From Protula sp. h YS-2021 (lineage: Eukaryota > Annelida > Polychaeta > Sabellida > Serpulidae), in NCBI GenBank assembly GCA_949752745.1, contig OX457031.1, positions 2,098,950-2,162,949 on the forward strand: a DNA stretch of 64,000 nucleotides, written 5' to 3'. Position 1 is the stretch's first letter, and every line of letters starts with the position of its first letter. The position numbers were made by a program, and so were the translations under genes. Positions 1 to 12,424 of this stretch are shown one piece after another. A model generated the notes under the pieces. That model had not been told where the DNA came from, did not search any database, and saw only the letters and a program-made list of their open reading frames with translations.

Positions 1-647
1 AGTATTGCTGAATACTTCAGAGATACTGGTACTAACAAAAATGTTGTAGTCGTAGCAATTCCGTGGAAGAAAATTGTACAAGAGCCGGGGGATGTGGACT
101 AGGGTAGTGTGGGCAGGGGGGGGGGGGTCTATCAATTCGTTTTACGTTTAGTACCAAATAATAGTCAATGGTGTTCCTACGACTACAAAGTATCGAGTAC
201 TAAACTAATATTCATACAAAATGCTCGATACTCAATATAGCTTAACCGCTTCCCCCCTCCCCCGTCACTCCGCCGCACCCACGATGCAACGCGGTCGCTG
301 TCGGAACCGGAGACAGGGATGGGGGAGGGGACGTGCCGGGTGACTTTGGTAACTCTGTGGTAGACAGGCGCAAAAATTACTGGGGAAGGGGGGGGGGGTT
401 AGGGTTAGGAACCGATTCCTTCCGGTTCCTTCGTGGCTGTTTGGGGCTCTGAAATCAACTCTCACACCAAAATGAGTGTTTCGCGTCTGTGTAGCCACCT
501 CTTTGTTGTTGGTCGAGTCTGCCGCCTCCCTCTCCCCTGCCCCCGTCCCTTCTCCCTCCCGCAAGCTACGCCCACCTAAAAAAAAATACATAATGGCACT
601 CCTAATAATCCAAGCTTTCCCCTGCATGCAATGCTTTAAATTCTAAG
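1..647. other. Upstream non-coding stretch, probably intron
   Basis: No exon is supported here. It has G-runs near 114-127 and 387-397 and a C-rich patch at 250-280. It ends in an acceptor-like CTAAG at 643-647. No convincing promoter, TATA box or signal-peptide exon is visible, so the gene probably begins further upstream. Confidence 0.5.
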
Positions 648-3600
648 GTGACGGTATGACAAGCGTGTCAATGCAAACTGAAACCGAAACAGACTATGAT
701 GGAGCATCCGTAACCGAAACAACAGAAGCCCAAATGATGGGGTCGGAATCATCATCAACTGAAGTATCCGCGTCTCCTGCAACCACATCCGATGCATTCA
801 GTCCTGGAACAGTAATGGATACACTCGAAACTACTCAAGGTGTTACCACTGAAAGTGGAACAAGCGAAACCTCTACAATAATAACTGAGACCACCCAAAC
901 TAATACAACTGTTCAGACAACCACAGCTGATCCATCAACCGAAGCTGAGACAACCGGGTTGGAAACAACATCATTCGAAACAACCGCGTCTCCCACAACC
1001 GTCATGGAGTCATTCAGTCCTGACACAGTACTGGTAACAACCGAAGCGGAGACTACTCAAGCCACTACAACTGTTCAGGCGACCGCAGCTGATCCATCAA
1101 CCGAAGCTGGAACAACAGGACGCGAATCAACACAACCTGACACAACTGTCTCGGAAACAACCATGCCTGAAACAACTCCAGCTGAAACCATTGTGCCTGA
1201 AACAACAGAAGCTGGCACAACAGCAGTTGAAACAACTTTATCAGAAACAACCATGCCTGAAACAACAGAAGATGATACCACGGTGCCTGAAACAACTGTT
1301 TCTGAAACAACCGTGAATGAAACAACTCAAGCAGATACCACGGTACCTGAAACAACTGTTTCTGAAACAACTGTAAGTGATTTTTCACCTGAACAATTTG
1401 ATGAAAATCTTTCAACCGTGCCTGGTACAACTGTGCCTGAAACAACAGAAGCTGAAACCACTGTACCTGAAACAACAGAAGCTGAAACCACTGTACTTGA
1501 AACAACAGAAGTTGACACAACAACAGTTGAAACAACTTTGTCAGAAACAACCATGCCTGAAACAACTCAAGCAGATACCACGGTGCCTGAAACAACTGTT
1601 TCTGAAACAACTGTAAGTGATTTTTCACCTGAACAATTTGATGAAAATCTTTCAACTGTGCCTGGTACAACTGTTCCTGAAACAACAGAAGCTGCAACCT
1701 CTGTACCTGAAACAACAGAAGCTGAAACCACTGTACTTGAAACAACAGAAGTTGACACAACAACAGTTGAAACAACTTTGTCAGAAACAACCATGCCTGA
1801 AACAACTCAAGCAGATACCACGGTGCCTGAAACAACTGTTTCTGAAACAAGTGTAAGTGATTTTTCACCTGAACAATTTGATGGAAATCTTTCAACCGAA
1901 ACTCGAACAACTATAATCGGATCAACTCAGTCTGATGCGACCGAGCCTGAAACAACTGTCTCTGAAACAACTGTGCCTGAAACAACTCCAGCTGAAACCA
2001 CTGTGCCTGAATCAACAGAAGCTGAAACCACTGTGATTCAAACAACAGAAGCTGAAACCACTGTGATTCAAACAACAGAAGCTGATACCACGGTGCCTGA
2101 AACAACAGCAGCTGAAACAACAGTAATTGAAACAACTTTTCCAGAAACAACCATGCCTGAAACAACTCAAGCAGATACCACGGTGCATGAAACAACTGTT
2201 TCTGAAACAACTGTAAGTGATTTTTCACCTGAACAATTTGATGAAAATCTTTCAACTGTGCCTGGTACAACTGTTCCTGAAACAACAGAAGCTGCAACCT
2301 CTGTACCTGAAACAACAGAAGCTGAAACCACTGTACTTGAAACAACAGAAGTTGACACAACAACAGTTGAAACAACTTTGTCAGAAACAACCATGCCTGA
2401 AACAACTCAAGCAGATACCACGGTGCCTGAAACAACTGTTTCTGAAACAACTGTAAGTGATTTTTCACCTGAACAATTTGATGGAAATCTTTCAACCGAA
2501 AGTCGAACAACTATAATCGGATCAACTCAGTCTGATGCGACCGAGCCTGAAACAACTGTCTCTGAAACAACTGTGCCTGAAACAACTCCAGCTGAAACCA
2601 CTGTGCCTGAATCAACAGAAGCTGAAACCACTGTGATTCAAACAACAGAAGCTGAAACCACTGTGATTCAAACAACAGAAGCTGATACCACGGTGCCTGA
2701 AACAACAGCAGCTGAAACAACAGTAATTGAAACAACTTTTCCAGAAACAACCATGCCTGAAACAACTCAAGCAGATACCACGGTGCATGAAACAACTGTT
2801 TCTGAAACAACTGTAAGTGATTTTTCACCGGAACAATTTGATGAAAATCTTTCAACCGTGCCTGGTACAACTGTGCCTGAAACAACAGAAGCTGAAACCA
2901 CTGTACCTCAAACAACAGAAGCTGAAACCACTGTACTTGAAACAACAGAGGTTGACACAACAACAGTTGAAACAACTTTGTCAGAAACAACCATGCCTGA
3001 AACAACTCAAGCAGATACCACGGTGCCTGAAACAACTGTTTCTGAAACAACTGTAAGTGATTTTTCACCTGAACAATTTGATGGAAATCTTTCAACCGAA
3101 ACTCGAACAACTATAATCGGATCAACTCAGTCTGATGCGACCGAGCCTGAAACAACTGTCTCTGAAACAACTGTGCCTGAAACAACTCCAGCTGAAACCA
3201 CTGTGCCTGAATCAACAGAAGCTGAAACCACTGTGATTCAAACAACAGAAGCTGAAACCACTGTGATTCAAACAACAGAAGCTGATACCACGGTGCCTGA
3301 AACAACAGCAGCTGAAACAACAGTAATTGAAACAACTTTTCCAGAAACAACCATGCCTGAAACAACTCAAGCAGATACCACGGTGCATGAAACAACTGTT
3401 TCTGAAACAACTGTAAGTGATTTTTCACCGGAACAATTTGATGAAAATCTTTCAACCGTGCCTGGTACAACTGTGCCTGAAACAACAGAAGCTGAAACCA
3501 CTGTACCTCAAACAACAGAAGCTGAAACCACTGTACTTGAAACAACAGAAGTTGACACAACAACAGTTGAAACAACTTTGTCAGAAACAACCATGCCTGA

Positions 3601-5273
3601 AACAACTCAAGCAGATACCACGGTGCCTGAAACAACTGTTTCTGAAACAACTGTAAGTGATTTTACACCTGAACAATTTGATGGAAATCTTTCAACAGAA
3701 ACTCGAACAATTATAATCGGATCAACTCAGTCTGATACGACCGTGCCTGGAACAACTGTCTCTGAAACAACTGTGCCTGAAACAACTCCAGCTGAAACCA
3801 CTGTGCCTGAAACAACAGAAGCTGAAACCACGGTACCTGAAACAACAGAAGCTGACACAACAGCAGTTGAAACAACTTTGTCAGAAACAACCATGCCTGA
3901 AACAACTCCAGCTGAAACCAATGTCCCTGAAACAACTGTTTCTGAAACAACTGTAAGTGATTTTTCACCTGAACAATTTGATGAAAATCTTTCAACTGTG
4001 CCTGGTGCAACTGTTCCTGAAACAACAGAAGCTGCAACCTCTGTACCTGAAACAACAGAAGCTGAAACCGCTGTACTTGAAACAACAGAAGTTGACACAA
4101 CAACAGTTGAAACAACTTTGTCAGAATCAATCGTGTCAGAAACAACTCAAGCAGATACCACGGTGCCTGAAACAACTGTTTCTGAAACAACTTTAAGTGA
4201 TTTTTCACCTGAACAATTTGATGGAAATCTTTCAACAGTGCCTGGTACAACTGTGCCTGAAACAACAGAAGCTGAAAGCACTGTGTCTGAAACAACAGAA
4301 GCTGAAACCACTGTACCTGAAACAACAGAAGCTGAAACCACTGTACCTGAAACAACAGAAGCTGACACAACAGCAGTTGAAACAACTTTGTCAGAAACAA
4401 CCATGCCTGAAACAACTGCAAGTGATTTTTCACCTGAACAATTTGATGAAAATCTTTCAACTGTGCCTGGTACAACTGTTCCTGAAACAACAGAAGCTGA
4501 AACCACTGTACCTGAAACAACAGACGCTGAAACCACTGTACTTGAAACAACAGAAGATGACACAACAACAGTTGAAACAACTTTGTCAGAAACAACCATG
4601 CCTGAAACAACTCAAGCAGATACCACGATGCCTGAAACAACTGTTTCTGAAACAACTGTAAGTGATTTTTCACCTGAACAATTTGATGAAAATCTTTCAA
4701 CTGTGCCTGGTACAACTGTGCCTGAAACAACAGAAGCTGAAAGCACTGTTTCTGAAACAACTCCAGCTGAGACCACTGTGCCTGAAACAACAGAAGCAGA
4801 AACCACTGTGCCTGAATCAACAGAAGCTGAAACCACTGTACCTGAAACAACAGAAGCTGACACAACAGCAGTTGAAACAACTTTGTCAGAAACAAGCATG
4901 CCTGAAACAACTCCAGCTGAAACCAATTTACCTGAAACAACTGTTTCTGAAACAACTGTAAGTGATTTTTCACCTGAACAATTTGATGGAAATCTTTCAA
5001 CCGTGCCTGGTACAACTGTGCCTGAAACAACAGAAGCTGACACAACAATAGTTGAAACAACTTTGGCAGAAACAACCGTGCCTGAAATAACTCAAGCAGA
5101 TACCACGGTGCCTGAAACAACTGTTTCTGAAACAACCGTGCCTGATATAACTATGCCTGAAACAACTGAGGCAATCATAACAACACACGAAACAGTGCAC
5201 AGCACGGAAGTTTCTCCGAATCCAGATGAGAACAATGAGGATGTTTCAACTGGCCCAACGTCATTGGACATAG
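648..5273 (+). CDS. Mucin exon 1: 10-residue Thr repeats with DFSPEQFD spacers
   Basis: This exon encodes 1,542 residues in phase 1-1 (acceptor CTAAG, donor ATAG|GTAATT). The basic unit is about ten residues (ETTVPETTEA type), with variants. It is interrupted 14 times by a non-mucin spacer of the form DFSPEQFD(E/G)NLS. The spacer contains the N-glycosylation sequon Asn-Leu-Ser. A higher-order block of 600 bp (1861-2460) repeats almost exactly at 2461 and 3061. The first ~150 residues and the last ~50 are non-repetitive flanks. An ATG at 656 follows an in-frame stop (644-646), but the protein starting there has no signal peptide. I therefore read this as an internal exon and not the start of the protein. 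Confidence 0.82.
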
Positions 5274-6047
5274 GTAATTGAAAAATACCTTACAAAATAA
5301 TTTAATAACAATTTGGTAAAGGTCTGCATATTTAAAGGGAGAACTGCTTAAACAATGCACTCCTCAACCTAAAATATTTTAAACATTAATTTCTGGGATA
5401 GTATAACAACATATTTATATTTATATTTAGTTGCATGTTAAAATGTCTGGCGCATTTAAAGGATTATTTAATTTTGATTGAGTTAGATAGATAAAAAAAA
5501 TAGTCGCGCTTAATTAAGGCATGGTTTGGTATCTGTTATTTTTTAGTTTGCTCTTTAAAATGTTTTTAAATGAGATATAAAATACTTTTTTTTAAATACA
5601 TTTTTGGATCGAGCACGGAAAAGAGGGAATGTTGATTGGGTAGGGTTGTGGGTTATTAATGGGGGCCTGGGGGTGGAGGGAGGTAGGGGATGGGGATGTC
5701 CCTTCTGTATAACTCACCAATGAAACACCCGACATCTCACCGTTTTATTTATTTTGTTTTATTTTCTTAAAATGAAAACAATGAAATATAGCCATGTCAA
5801 TTGCATGTCAATTACATGTTCATTACACAACTCCGTAAGACTATTTTCTACATAATTATTTCATGATTCTTACAGACCAACCACAAACACTACAGATAAA
5901 AATTCAAGTTTTCTTTCCATCACTAAAGACACTGGGCACAATTCCTGATCTTCTATCTCACTTTTTAATTTTTGTTGTTGTTGTTGTTTTTTTTGTTTTG
6001 TTTTTTTTGTTGTTGTTTTTTTTTTTTTGGTGTTTTGCACACTTTAC

Positions 6048-6275
6048 ATGTCCATTGCAGGGTGCGTTTTTTCATTCAAGAGGTCACATTGCACGGTGCG
6101 TTTTTTTCATGCAAGAGGTCACATTGCAGGGCGCGTTTTTTCATACAAGAAGTCACATTGCAGAGTGCGTTTTTTATGTATTAGATCATAGTATACAGTG
6201 CATCGGTTTTTATGTCAGACGTCATGATGTAGAGTGCGTTTTTTTTAAATGTATGACGTCACTTTTGCCGGGTGC
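6048..6275. repeat. Degenerate ~36-bp tandem repeat
   Basis: Five to six diverged copies of a unit with core CATTGCAGGGTGCGTTTTTT followed by CAAGAGGTCAC. Later copies are more diverged and carry TGACGTCA. Confidence 0.7.
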
Positions 6276-6308
6276 GTTTGGTTTACCAGTGATCTCGTTT
6301 CGCTAAGT

Positions 6309-6659
6309 TGTCGGGCGATCCTCTCTGGATCAAGTTTGTCGGGTGATCCTCTCTGGATCAAGTTTGTCGGGCGATCCTCTCTGGATCAAGTTTGTCGGGC
6401 GATCCTCTCTGGATCAAGTTTGTCGGGCGACCCTCTCTGGATCAAGTTTGTCGGGCGATCCTCTCTGTATCAAGTTTGTCGGGCGATCCTCTCTGGATCA
6501 AGTTTGTCGGGCGATCCTCTCTGGATCAAGTTTGTCGGGCGATCCTCTCTGGATCAAGTTTGTCGGGCGATCCTCTCTGGATCAAGTGTGTCGGGCGATC
6601 CTCTCTGGATCAAGTTTGTCCGGCGATCCTCTCTGGATCAAGTTTGCCAGGTGATCGTT
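6309..6659. repeat. 28-bp minisatellite, ~12.5 copies
   Basis: The unit starts GTCGGGCGATCCTCTCTGGA and continues TCAAGTTT. Copies are nearly identical, with single substitutions, which suggests recent expansion. It is open in all three forward frames because 28 is not a multiple of three and the unit lacks stops, so the reading frames here mean nothing. Confidence 0.92.
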
Positions 6660-6895
6660 TCTGGATTTTTGGTGCCCCTTCACAGAGAGCGTTTCTGTTA
6701 TTCCTGAGTCAATGCTTCATGCGTCGTTTCTTTATCTCAGTGATCTTTCCTTTCACAGTCTGTGTGTGCGTGTGTTTAGTTTTTTTTCTAATCTATAAGT
6801 CTTTTTTTCTCTCTTTTCAAATATAGGGTTCACTGTACAGTGCAATTTTCTAAAAAAAAAAAAAAAAAAAAAAAAACCACTCCGCTTTTTAAAGG

Positions 6896-6983
6896 AAAGA
6901 TGACGTCATCTGTCTCGTGTGGACAGCTGAGAGATGACGTCATCTGTCTCTTGTAGACAGGTCACGTCTCGTGACGTCATGGA
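6896..6983. repeat. Repeated TGACGTCATCTGTCTC element
   Basis: GATGACGTCATCTGTCTC occurs twice here with a short spacer, and a third TGACGTCA follows at about 6974. A related copy is at 7467-7484. TGACGTCA is a perfect palindrome identical to the CRE core, but repeat spread is as likely as regulation. Confidence 0.6.
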
Positions 6984-7019
6984 TAATTGTAGCGACAAAG
7001 CTGCCGCTTCTTAAATCAA

Positions 7020-7023
<4 letters not shown>

Positions 7024-7085
<62 letters not shown>
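7024..7085. repeat. (TA)n microsatellite
   Basis: About 31 uninterrupted TA dinucleotides inside intron 1. Confidence 0.97.
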
Positions 7086-7089
<4 letters not shown>

Positions 7090-7810
7090 TGTCATTGTAA
7101 AGCTCTAATCCCTCGTAATATTCTTGATGTCGTATTGCATTTGGTGTCGTAATGCATCTTGTGTCATAATGCATTTAACGTCGTCATGCATTTAGTACGT
7201 ATATTTACCCTGCGAAATGCAGAGCCCAGTGTATTAAATCAGCGTCGAGTTACCATGGTTATACAGGATAAAGAATTTGCTGGGAGATGGAGCGCGGGTG
7301 GGGGAGGGGGGTGGGGTCGGGAGAGGGGAGGTTAAGAGTAAATTCAATAATTACGCGCATAAAAATACCCGGCTTTTCGTGGCCACTTCAAAAGATACAT
7401 GTTCAGTGTAAATAAATCTTATATTAGCTGCATATATGCCTCATGTATCATTCCGCAGCTGAGAAATGACGTCATCTGTCTCTCGTAGTATTTCTATTGT
7501 AATCATATTTTCCCTATGCAATAGACTCACTTTCAAGTTTTTTTTCAGTGATGTAAATATTACAGTGTTTTAACCATGATTTATTTTATTTTATGATTAT
7601 TCTGTTCGCTATCAAACATAGCAGATTATTATCGAGCTCGTGGATTTAATTGATTAAATTTTGATTTTGAGTTGATATTTTAGTGTGGAATCTAACACTG
7701 CATGCTTACGTCACTAAATATTTCCATGTGATATCTAGTTCAATTGGCACCCGGAGTTGTTGTTCTGCGGCGAGTGCGTCGGAGCGCCCTTCATACACAT
7801 GTTCCTACAG

Positions 7811-10177
7811 CTGATACTACCCCAGAAGAAACTGTAACAGCTGATACTACCGTAGTCGATACTACCCCAGGAGAGACTGTAACAGCTGATACTACTCAAG
7901 GAGAAACTGTAACAGCTGATACTACCCCAGGCGAAACTGTAACAGCTGATACTACACCAGGAGAAACTGTAACAGCTGATAGCACACCAGGAGAAACTGC
8001 AACAGCTGATACTACCCCAGGCGAAACTGTAACAGCTGATACTACCCCAGGAGAAACTGTAACAGCTGATACAACACCAGGAGAAACTGCAACAGCTGAT
8101 ACTACCCCAGGGCAAACTGTAACAGCTGATACTACCCCAGCCCAAACTGTAACAGCTGATACTACACCAGGAGAAACTGTAACAGCTGATACTACCCCAG
8201 GAGAAACTGTAACAGCTGATACCACACAAGGAGAAACTGTTACAGCTGGTACCACACCAGGAGAAACAGTTACAGCTGATACTACCCCAGGAGAAACTGT
8301 AACAGCTGATACTACTCCAGGAGAAACTGTAACAGCTGATACTACTTCAGGCGAAACTGAAGCAGCTGCTACTACGCCAGGAGAAACTGTAACAGCTGAT
8401 ACAACATCAGGACAGACTGTAACAGCTGATACTACCCCAGGAGAAACTGTAACAGCTGATACTACTCCAGGAGAAACTGTAACAGCTGATACCACTCCAG
8501 GCGAAACTGTAACAGCTGCTACTACGCCAGGAGAAACTGTAACAGCTGATACAACACCAGGACAGACTGTAACAGCTGATACTACCCAAGGAGAAGCTGT
8601 AACAGCTGATACTACCCCAGGAGAAACTGCAACAGCTGATACTTCCTCAGAAGAAACTGTAACAGCTGGTACTACTCCAGGAGAAACTGTTACAGCTGAT
8701 ACTACCCCAGGAGAAACTGTAACAGCTGATACCACACCAGGAGAAACTGTTACAGCTGATACTACCCCAGGCGAAACTATAACAGCTGATACTACCCCAG
8801 GTGAAACTGTAACAGCAGATACCACCGAAGGAGAAACTGTAACAGCTGATACTATCCCAGGTGAAACTGTATCAGCTGGAACTACTCCTGGTGAAACTGT
8901 AACAGCTGATACTACACCAGGAGAAACTGTAACAGTTGATACTGCCACAGGAGAAGCTGGAACAGCTGATACTACCCCAGGAGAAACAGTAACAGCTATT
9001 ATGTCCCCGGGAGAAACAGTAACAGCTGATACTACCCCTGGAGAAACTGCATCAGCTGGAACTACTCCTGGAGAAACTGTAACAGCTTATACTACACCAG
9101 CAGAAACTGTAACAGCTGATACTTCCCCAGGAGAAACTGTTACAGCTGGAGCTACACCAGGAGAAACTGTAACAGCAGATACCACCGAAGGAGAAACTAT
9201 AACAGCTGATACTACCCCAGGTGAAACTGTAACAGCAGATAGCACCGAAGGAGAAACTGTAACAGCTGATACTATCCCAGGTGAAACTGTATCAGCTGGA
9301 ACTACTCCTGGTGAAACTGTAACAGCTGATACTACACCAGGAGAAACTGTAACAGTTGATACTGCCACAGGAGAAACTGTAACAGCTGATACTACCCCAG
9401 GAGAAACTGTAACAGCTGATAATACCCCGGGAGAAACTGTAACAGCTGATACTAGCGTAGTCGATACTACCCCAGGAGAAACTGTATCAGCTGGAACTAC
9501 TCCTGGAGAAACTGTAACAGCTTATACTACACCAGCAGAAACTGTAACAGCTGATACTTCCCCAGGAGAAACTGTTACAGTTGGAGCTACACCAGGAGAA
9601 ACTGTAACAGCTGATACTACCCCAGGAGAAACTGTATCTGCTGATAACACCCCAGGAGAAACTGTAACAGCTGTTACTACCCCAGGAGAAACTGCAACAG
9701 CTGATACTACCCGAGGAGAAACTGTATCTGCTGATACTACCCCGGGAGAAACTGTAATAGCTGATACTACCCCAGGAGAAACTGTATCTGCTGATACTAC
9801 CCCGGGAGAAACTGTAACAGCTGATACTACCCCAGGAGAAACTGTAACAGCAGATACTACCCCAGCAGAAACTGTAACAGCTGATACTACCCCAGGAGAA
9901 ACTGCAACAGCTGATACTACCCGAGGAGAAACTGTATCTGCTGATACTACCCCGGGAGAAACTGTAACAGCTGATACTACCCCAGGAGAAACTGTAACAG
10001 CAGATACTACCGCAGGAGAAACTGCAACAGCTGATACCACCCCAGGAGAAACTGTAACAGCAGATACTACCGCAGGAGAAACTGTAGCAGCTGATACCAC
10101 CGTAGTTGACACTGTCACACCGCATATAATAAGCACCGGTACGTTCACAACCGACATCATTTCGGCATCTCGTCCCG
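7811..10177 (+). CDS. Mucin exon 2: TADTTPGETV repeats
   Basis: 789 residues, phase 1-1, acceptor CCTACAG at 7804-7810 and strong donor CCCG|GTAAGG. It is about 78 copies of the ten-residue unit TADTTPGETV (30 bp), with variants (TTEGETV, TSPGETV, TTPAETV). A longer block around 8816-9090 recurs near 9176-9440. Unit order is homogeneous, with a short divergent tail (DTVTPHIISTGTFTTDIISA) before the donor. Thr is about 40 %, so dense O-glycosylation is expected. Gly-Glu in every unit makes this array acidic. Confidence 0.88.
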
Positions 10178-10743
10178 GTAAGGGTAACAATGTTTTTTTT
10201 TCTTAAATTCAGTCTTTGTCTTACTCCTAGTTTGTGTGTCTTTACTTTTCATGAGTAAGATTAACGAGCATGTTTTCTGTCAGCTTTAAACATTCTTAAT
10301 TTACTCATTCTTTGTTTTTTTTGTTTGTTTTTGTGTGTGTGCATGACCACAATATACGCTGAATATAAAACGCTCTTTTTCACAGTTATATTAAAAACAA
10401 AATGTAAAAATAGAATTTAATTGTTTCTGTAAAAAATATAGGAGAATATGTGATGTTTTATAGTTATATAAGTTAATCTAAATAGATTTATGTCATGAGA
10501 AATAATAAATAAATAGTCTTGGAGAAATTGTCTTCTACCTTGTTCCTTTGTGTAAGGAGAAGGGTCTTAAAATGCTCCTAAAATGACCCTGGCTCTCCCA
10601 GAAGGCAATTTCTTTATGATCCCTTGCCTCAGAGGTGATTCTGCTAATTGTTTGCTTACTGATTAACGTAGTCATTAACATGTTAATGAACATACTTTTT
10701 TTAGCTTAGTAATTAACATGCTAATTAATGTACCCTTTTCAAG
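10178..10743 (+). other. Intron, no features seen
   Basis: AT-rich sequence with short T and TG runs (10310-10345). The 3' end carries copies of a GTTAATTAACATG-like word near 10660-10730. Confidence 0.5.
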
Positions 10744-11020
10744 CTGTTACTGTAATGGTTATTATGAGTGATACAACGGAAAGCGCAGCAACTGTGGTTG
10801 CTACAAGTGTGGTTGATACAACTAAAGGCGTAACAACTGTGGTTCTTATGGCAGAAGACGTAACAACTGAATGCCAGCCAGTAACTGAATGTCATCCAGT
10901 GACTGAATGTTAATTAGTAACTGAATTTCAGCCAGTGACTGCATGTCAGCCAGTCACTGAATGTCAACCAGTGACTGAATGTCAGCCAGTGACCGAGTGT
11001 TAGGCAATGAGTGAATGTTA
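10744..11020 (+). pseudogene. Decaying mucin exon with Cys-bearing QPVTEC repeats
   Basis: A phase-1 acceptor (CTTTTCAAG) leads into VTVMVIMSDTTESAATVV-type mucin sequence. This runs into an 18-bp unit (CAGCCAGTGACTGAATGT, residues QPVTEC) in about nine copies. A TAA at 10911-10913 interrupts the fourth copy; further in-frame TAGs lie at about 11000 and 11027. No good phase-1 donor precedes the first stop. As all neighbours are phase 1-1, skipping it costs nothing. It could still be spliced by a weak donor upstream of the stop. Confidence 0.55.
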
Positions 11021-11956
11021 GGAAAGAAGTAAATGAAAATTGACAACCCGTTGTCTATCAAGACTTTAGTAATCAAGTAAAACAGGAAGCAAACTTTGTA
11101 CGAAAGGTGTCTAATCGGTAACACAACACATGGCAAATAATAGGCAGCTTGAGTCTAACGTTTGCTTCTCATACAGACCGAACGGATTTTCACCAGATGT
11201 GATTTTTTTTTATCTCTAGGCAATCTTATGGTTAACACTCAGAGAAAAACCTTTTGATGCAAGTTAAAATAACCTTTGAGAGGTTAATGTATTCATGCTG
11301 ATGTATGCTGACATGCTTTGATAACCGCAGTGGTACGAAAAAAAGCTTAATTGCAATTCAGCATTTAACGACCCCATCCGGAAATGGGATACGCATTGAG
11401 TGTTTCTTGGTGGTAGCAACGCAGGGACTTTCATTTCATTCCGAAAACCCAATTTAGTAGTTGCTTCGTGCCCTAGAGTAATTTTGCACCTGTTTCGTGC
11501 TCTGGGATAAGTTAGTAGCTGTTTGCGTTTTAGAGTAATTTGGGACCTGTTTCATGCTCCTGAGTAAGCGGCGACTTCTTTCGTTCTCCAATTTCCCCCC
11601 TCTTTCGTGCCCTAGAGAAACCAACTGCTTTTGATGCAAATCACAAATCATTATCACAAATCAATACGCAACACCTTCTAACATTTTGCACTTTTGCTTC
11701 GGCCATTTAAAACACACACATACGATGTTTTATGGTTCAAGATGGCTCATTGGCACCTTTAATAATTGTACCGTTGTTTACAAATATACTTACGTGATAC
11801 TGTTGTGTACTGGGCAGTACACAGTTTCCCCCCAGTCACCTCCCTAACAAGCAATACTGTAATACGTAACACCATTTTATTTAAATTTACAGATCAATAC
11901 TGTGGTCATGTGACCATTCTTCTCTTATATATCTAACACAAATACTCTATTTACAG
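11021..11956 (+). other. Intron with diverged ~35-bp repeats
   Basis: Between about 11455 and 11640 there are four to five degenerate copies of a word like CTTCGTGCCCTAGAGTAATT, alternating with GCACCTGTTTCG. The rest is unremarkable AT-rich sequence. Confidence 0.5.
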
Positions 11957-12007
11957 AGAGTACCGTTGTCATAACAACTGATGTGACAGCTACAGAAACC
12001 AGCTCAG
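11957..12007 (+). CDS. Mucin mini-exon, 17 codons
   Basis: 51 nt, phase 1-1, between TATTTACAG and TCAG|GTAAAC. It encodes STVVITTDVTATETSS with no internal repeat. Strong sites on both sides and the correct phase support it. Such single-unit exons may resemble the seeds from which the long arrays expanded (inference). Confidence 0.75.
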
Positions 12008-12424
12008 GTAAACATGTACTTGATAATATCCATGTGTATGATAATATATATATATATAAAAGACATTTATGGTAGAATTTAATTCAGGTCATGCTTTGCG
12101 CCTATTGGAGCTTAAGAATCTATAGCTTTTATCGTGTTTCCTTTTTTATGTCAAATATGAGGTGACATGTCTGTTTGAGATGTCAAATGTAAGATGATAT
12201 GTCTAGTTGAGATGTCAAATGTGTCTTACAATACTGGTATTGGAACCTTGTCTCCTTTTATTGCTTTATAAAATAAAATATTGCATAACATTAAATCTAA
12301 CACTACTCTGTTTATTTATTTATTATTTATACTTTTCCATCAATGTAATTTTGAAAGCTTGTAACACCGATTTTTCTGCCAGTGAACCGTTTCTATGTCA
12401 AATGAGAACATATTCTAACCACAG
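12008..12424 (+). other. Intron with short tandem duplication
   Basis: At about 12160-12225 a ~32-bp unit containing GAGATGTCAAATGT is duplicated. Otherwise it is AT-rich with no recognisable content. Confidence 0.5.

Larger units (their letters stand above)
5274..7810 (+). other. Intron 1, repeat-rich
   Basis: A 2.5-kb intron, phase 1. Besides the repeats listed separately, it has a 26-A run (6852-6877) and Gly-Trp-like low complexity near 5640-5700 on the DNA level (G-rich). No further exon could be supported. Confidence 0.6.

Noticed and set aside
265..627. Minus-strand open frame of 120 codons
   Set aside because: Covers C- and G-rich low complexity; no recognisable domain or codon signal.
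656..658. ATG as the start of the protein
   Set aside because: No signal peptide follows, although a mucin needs one. A phase-1 acceptor lies just upstream and fits all other exons.
5863..6306. Open frame with hydrophobic stretch, and an acceptor-like TTACAG at 5875
   Set aside because: The hydrophobic part comes from T-runs. From the acceptor no phase-1 donor occurs in the open stretch, and the sequence is not mucin-like.
6249..6707. Repeat protein SGDPLWIKFVGRSS
   Set aside because: A frame of the 28-bp minisatellite; the same words appear in all three frames.
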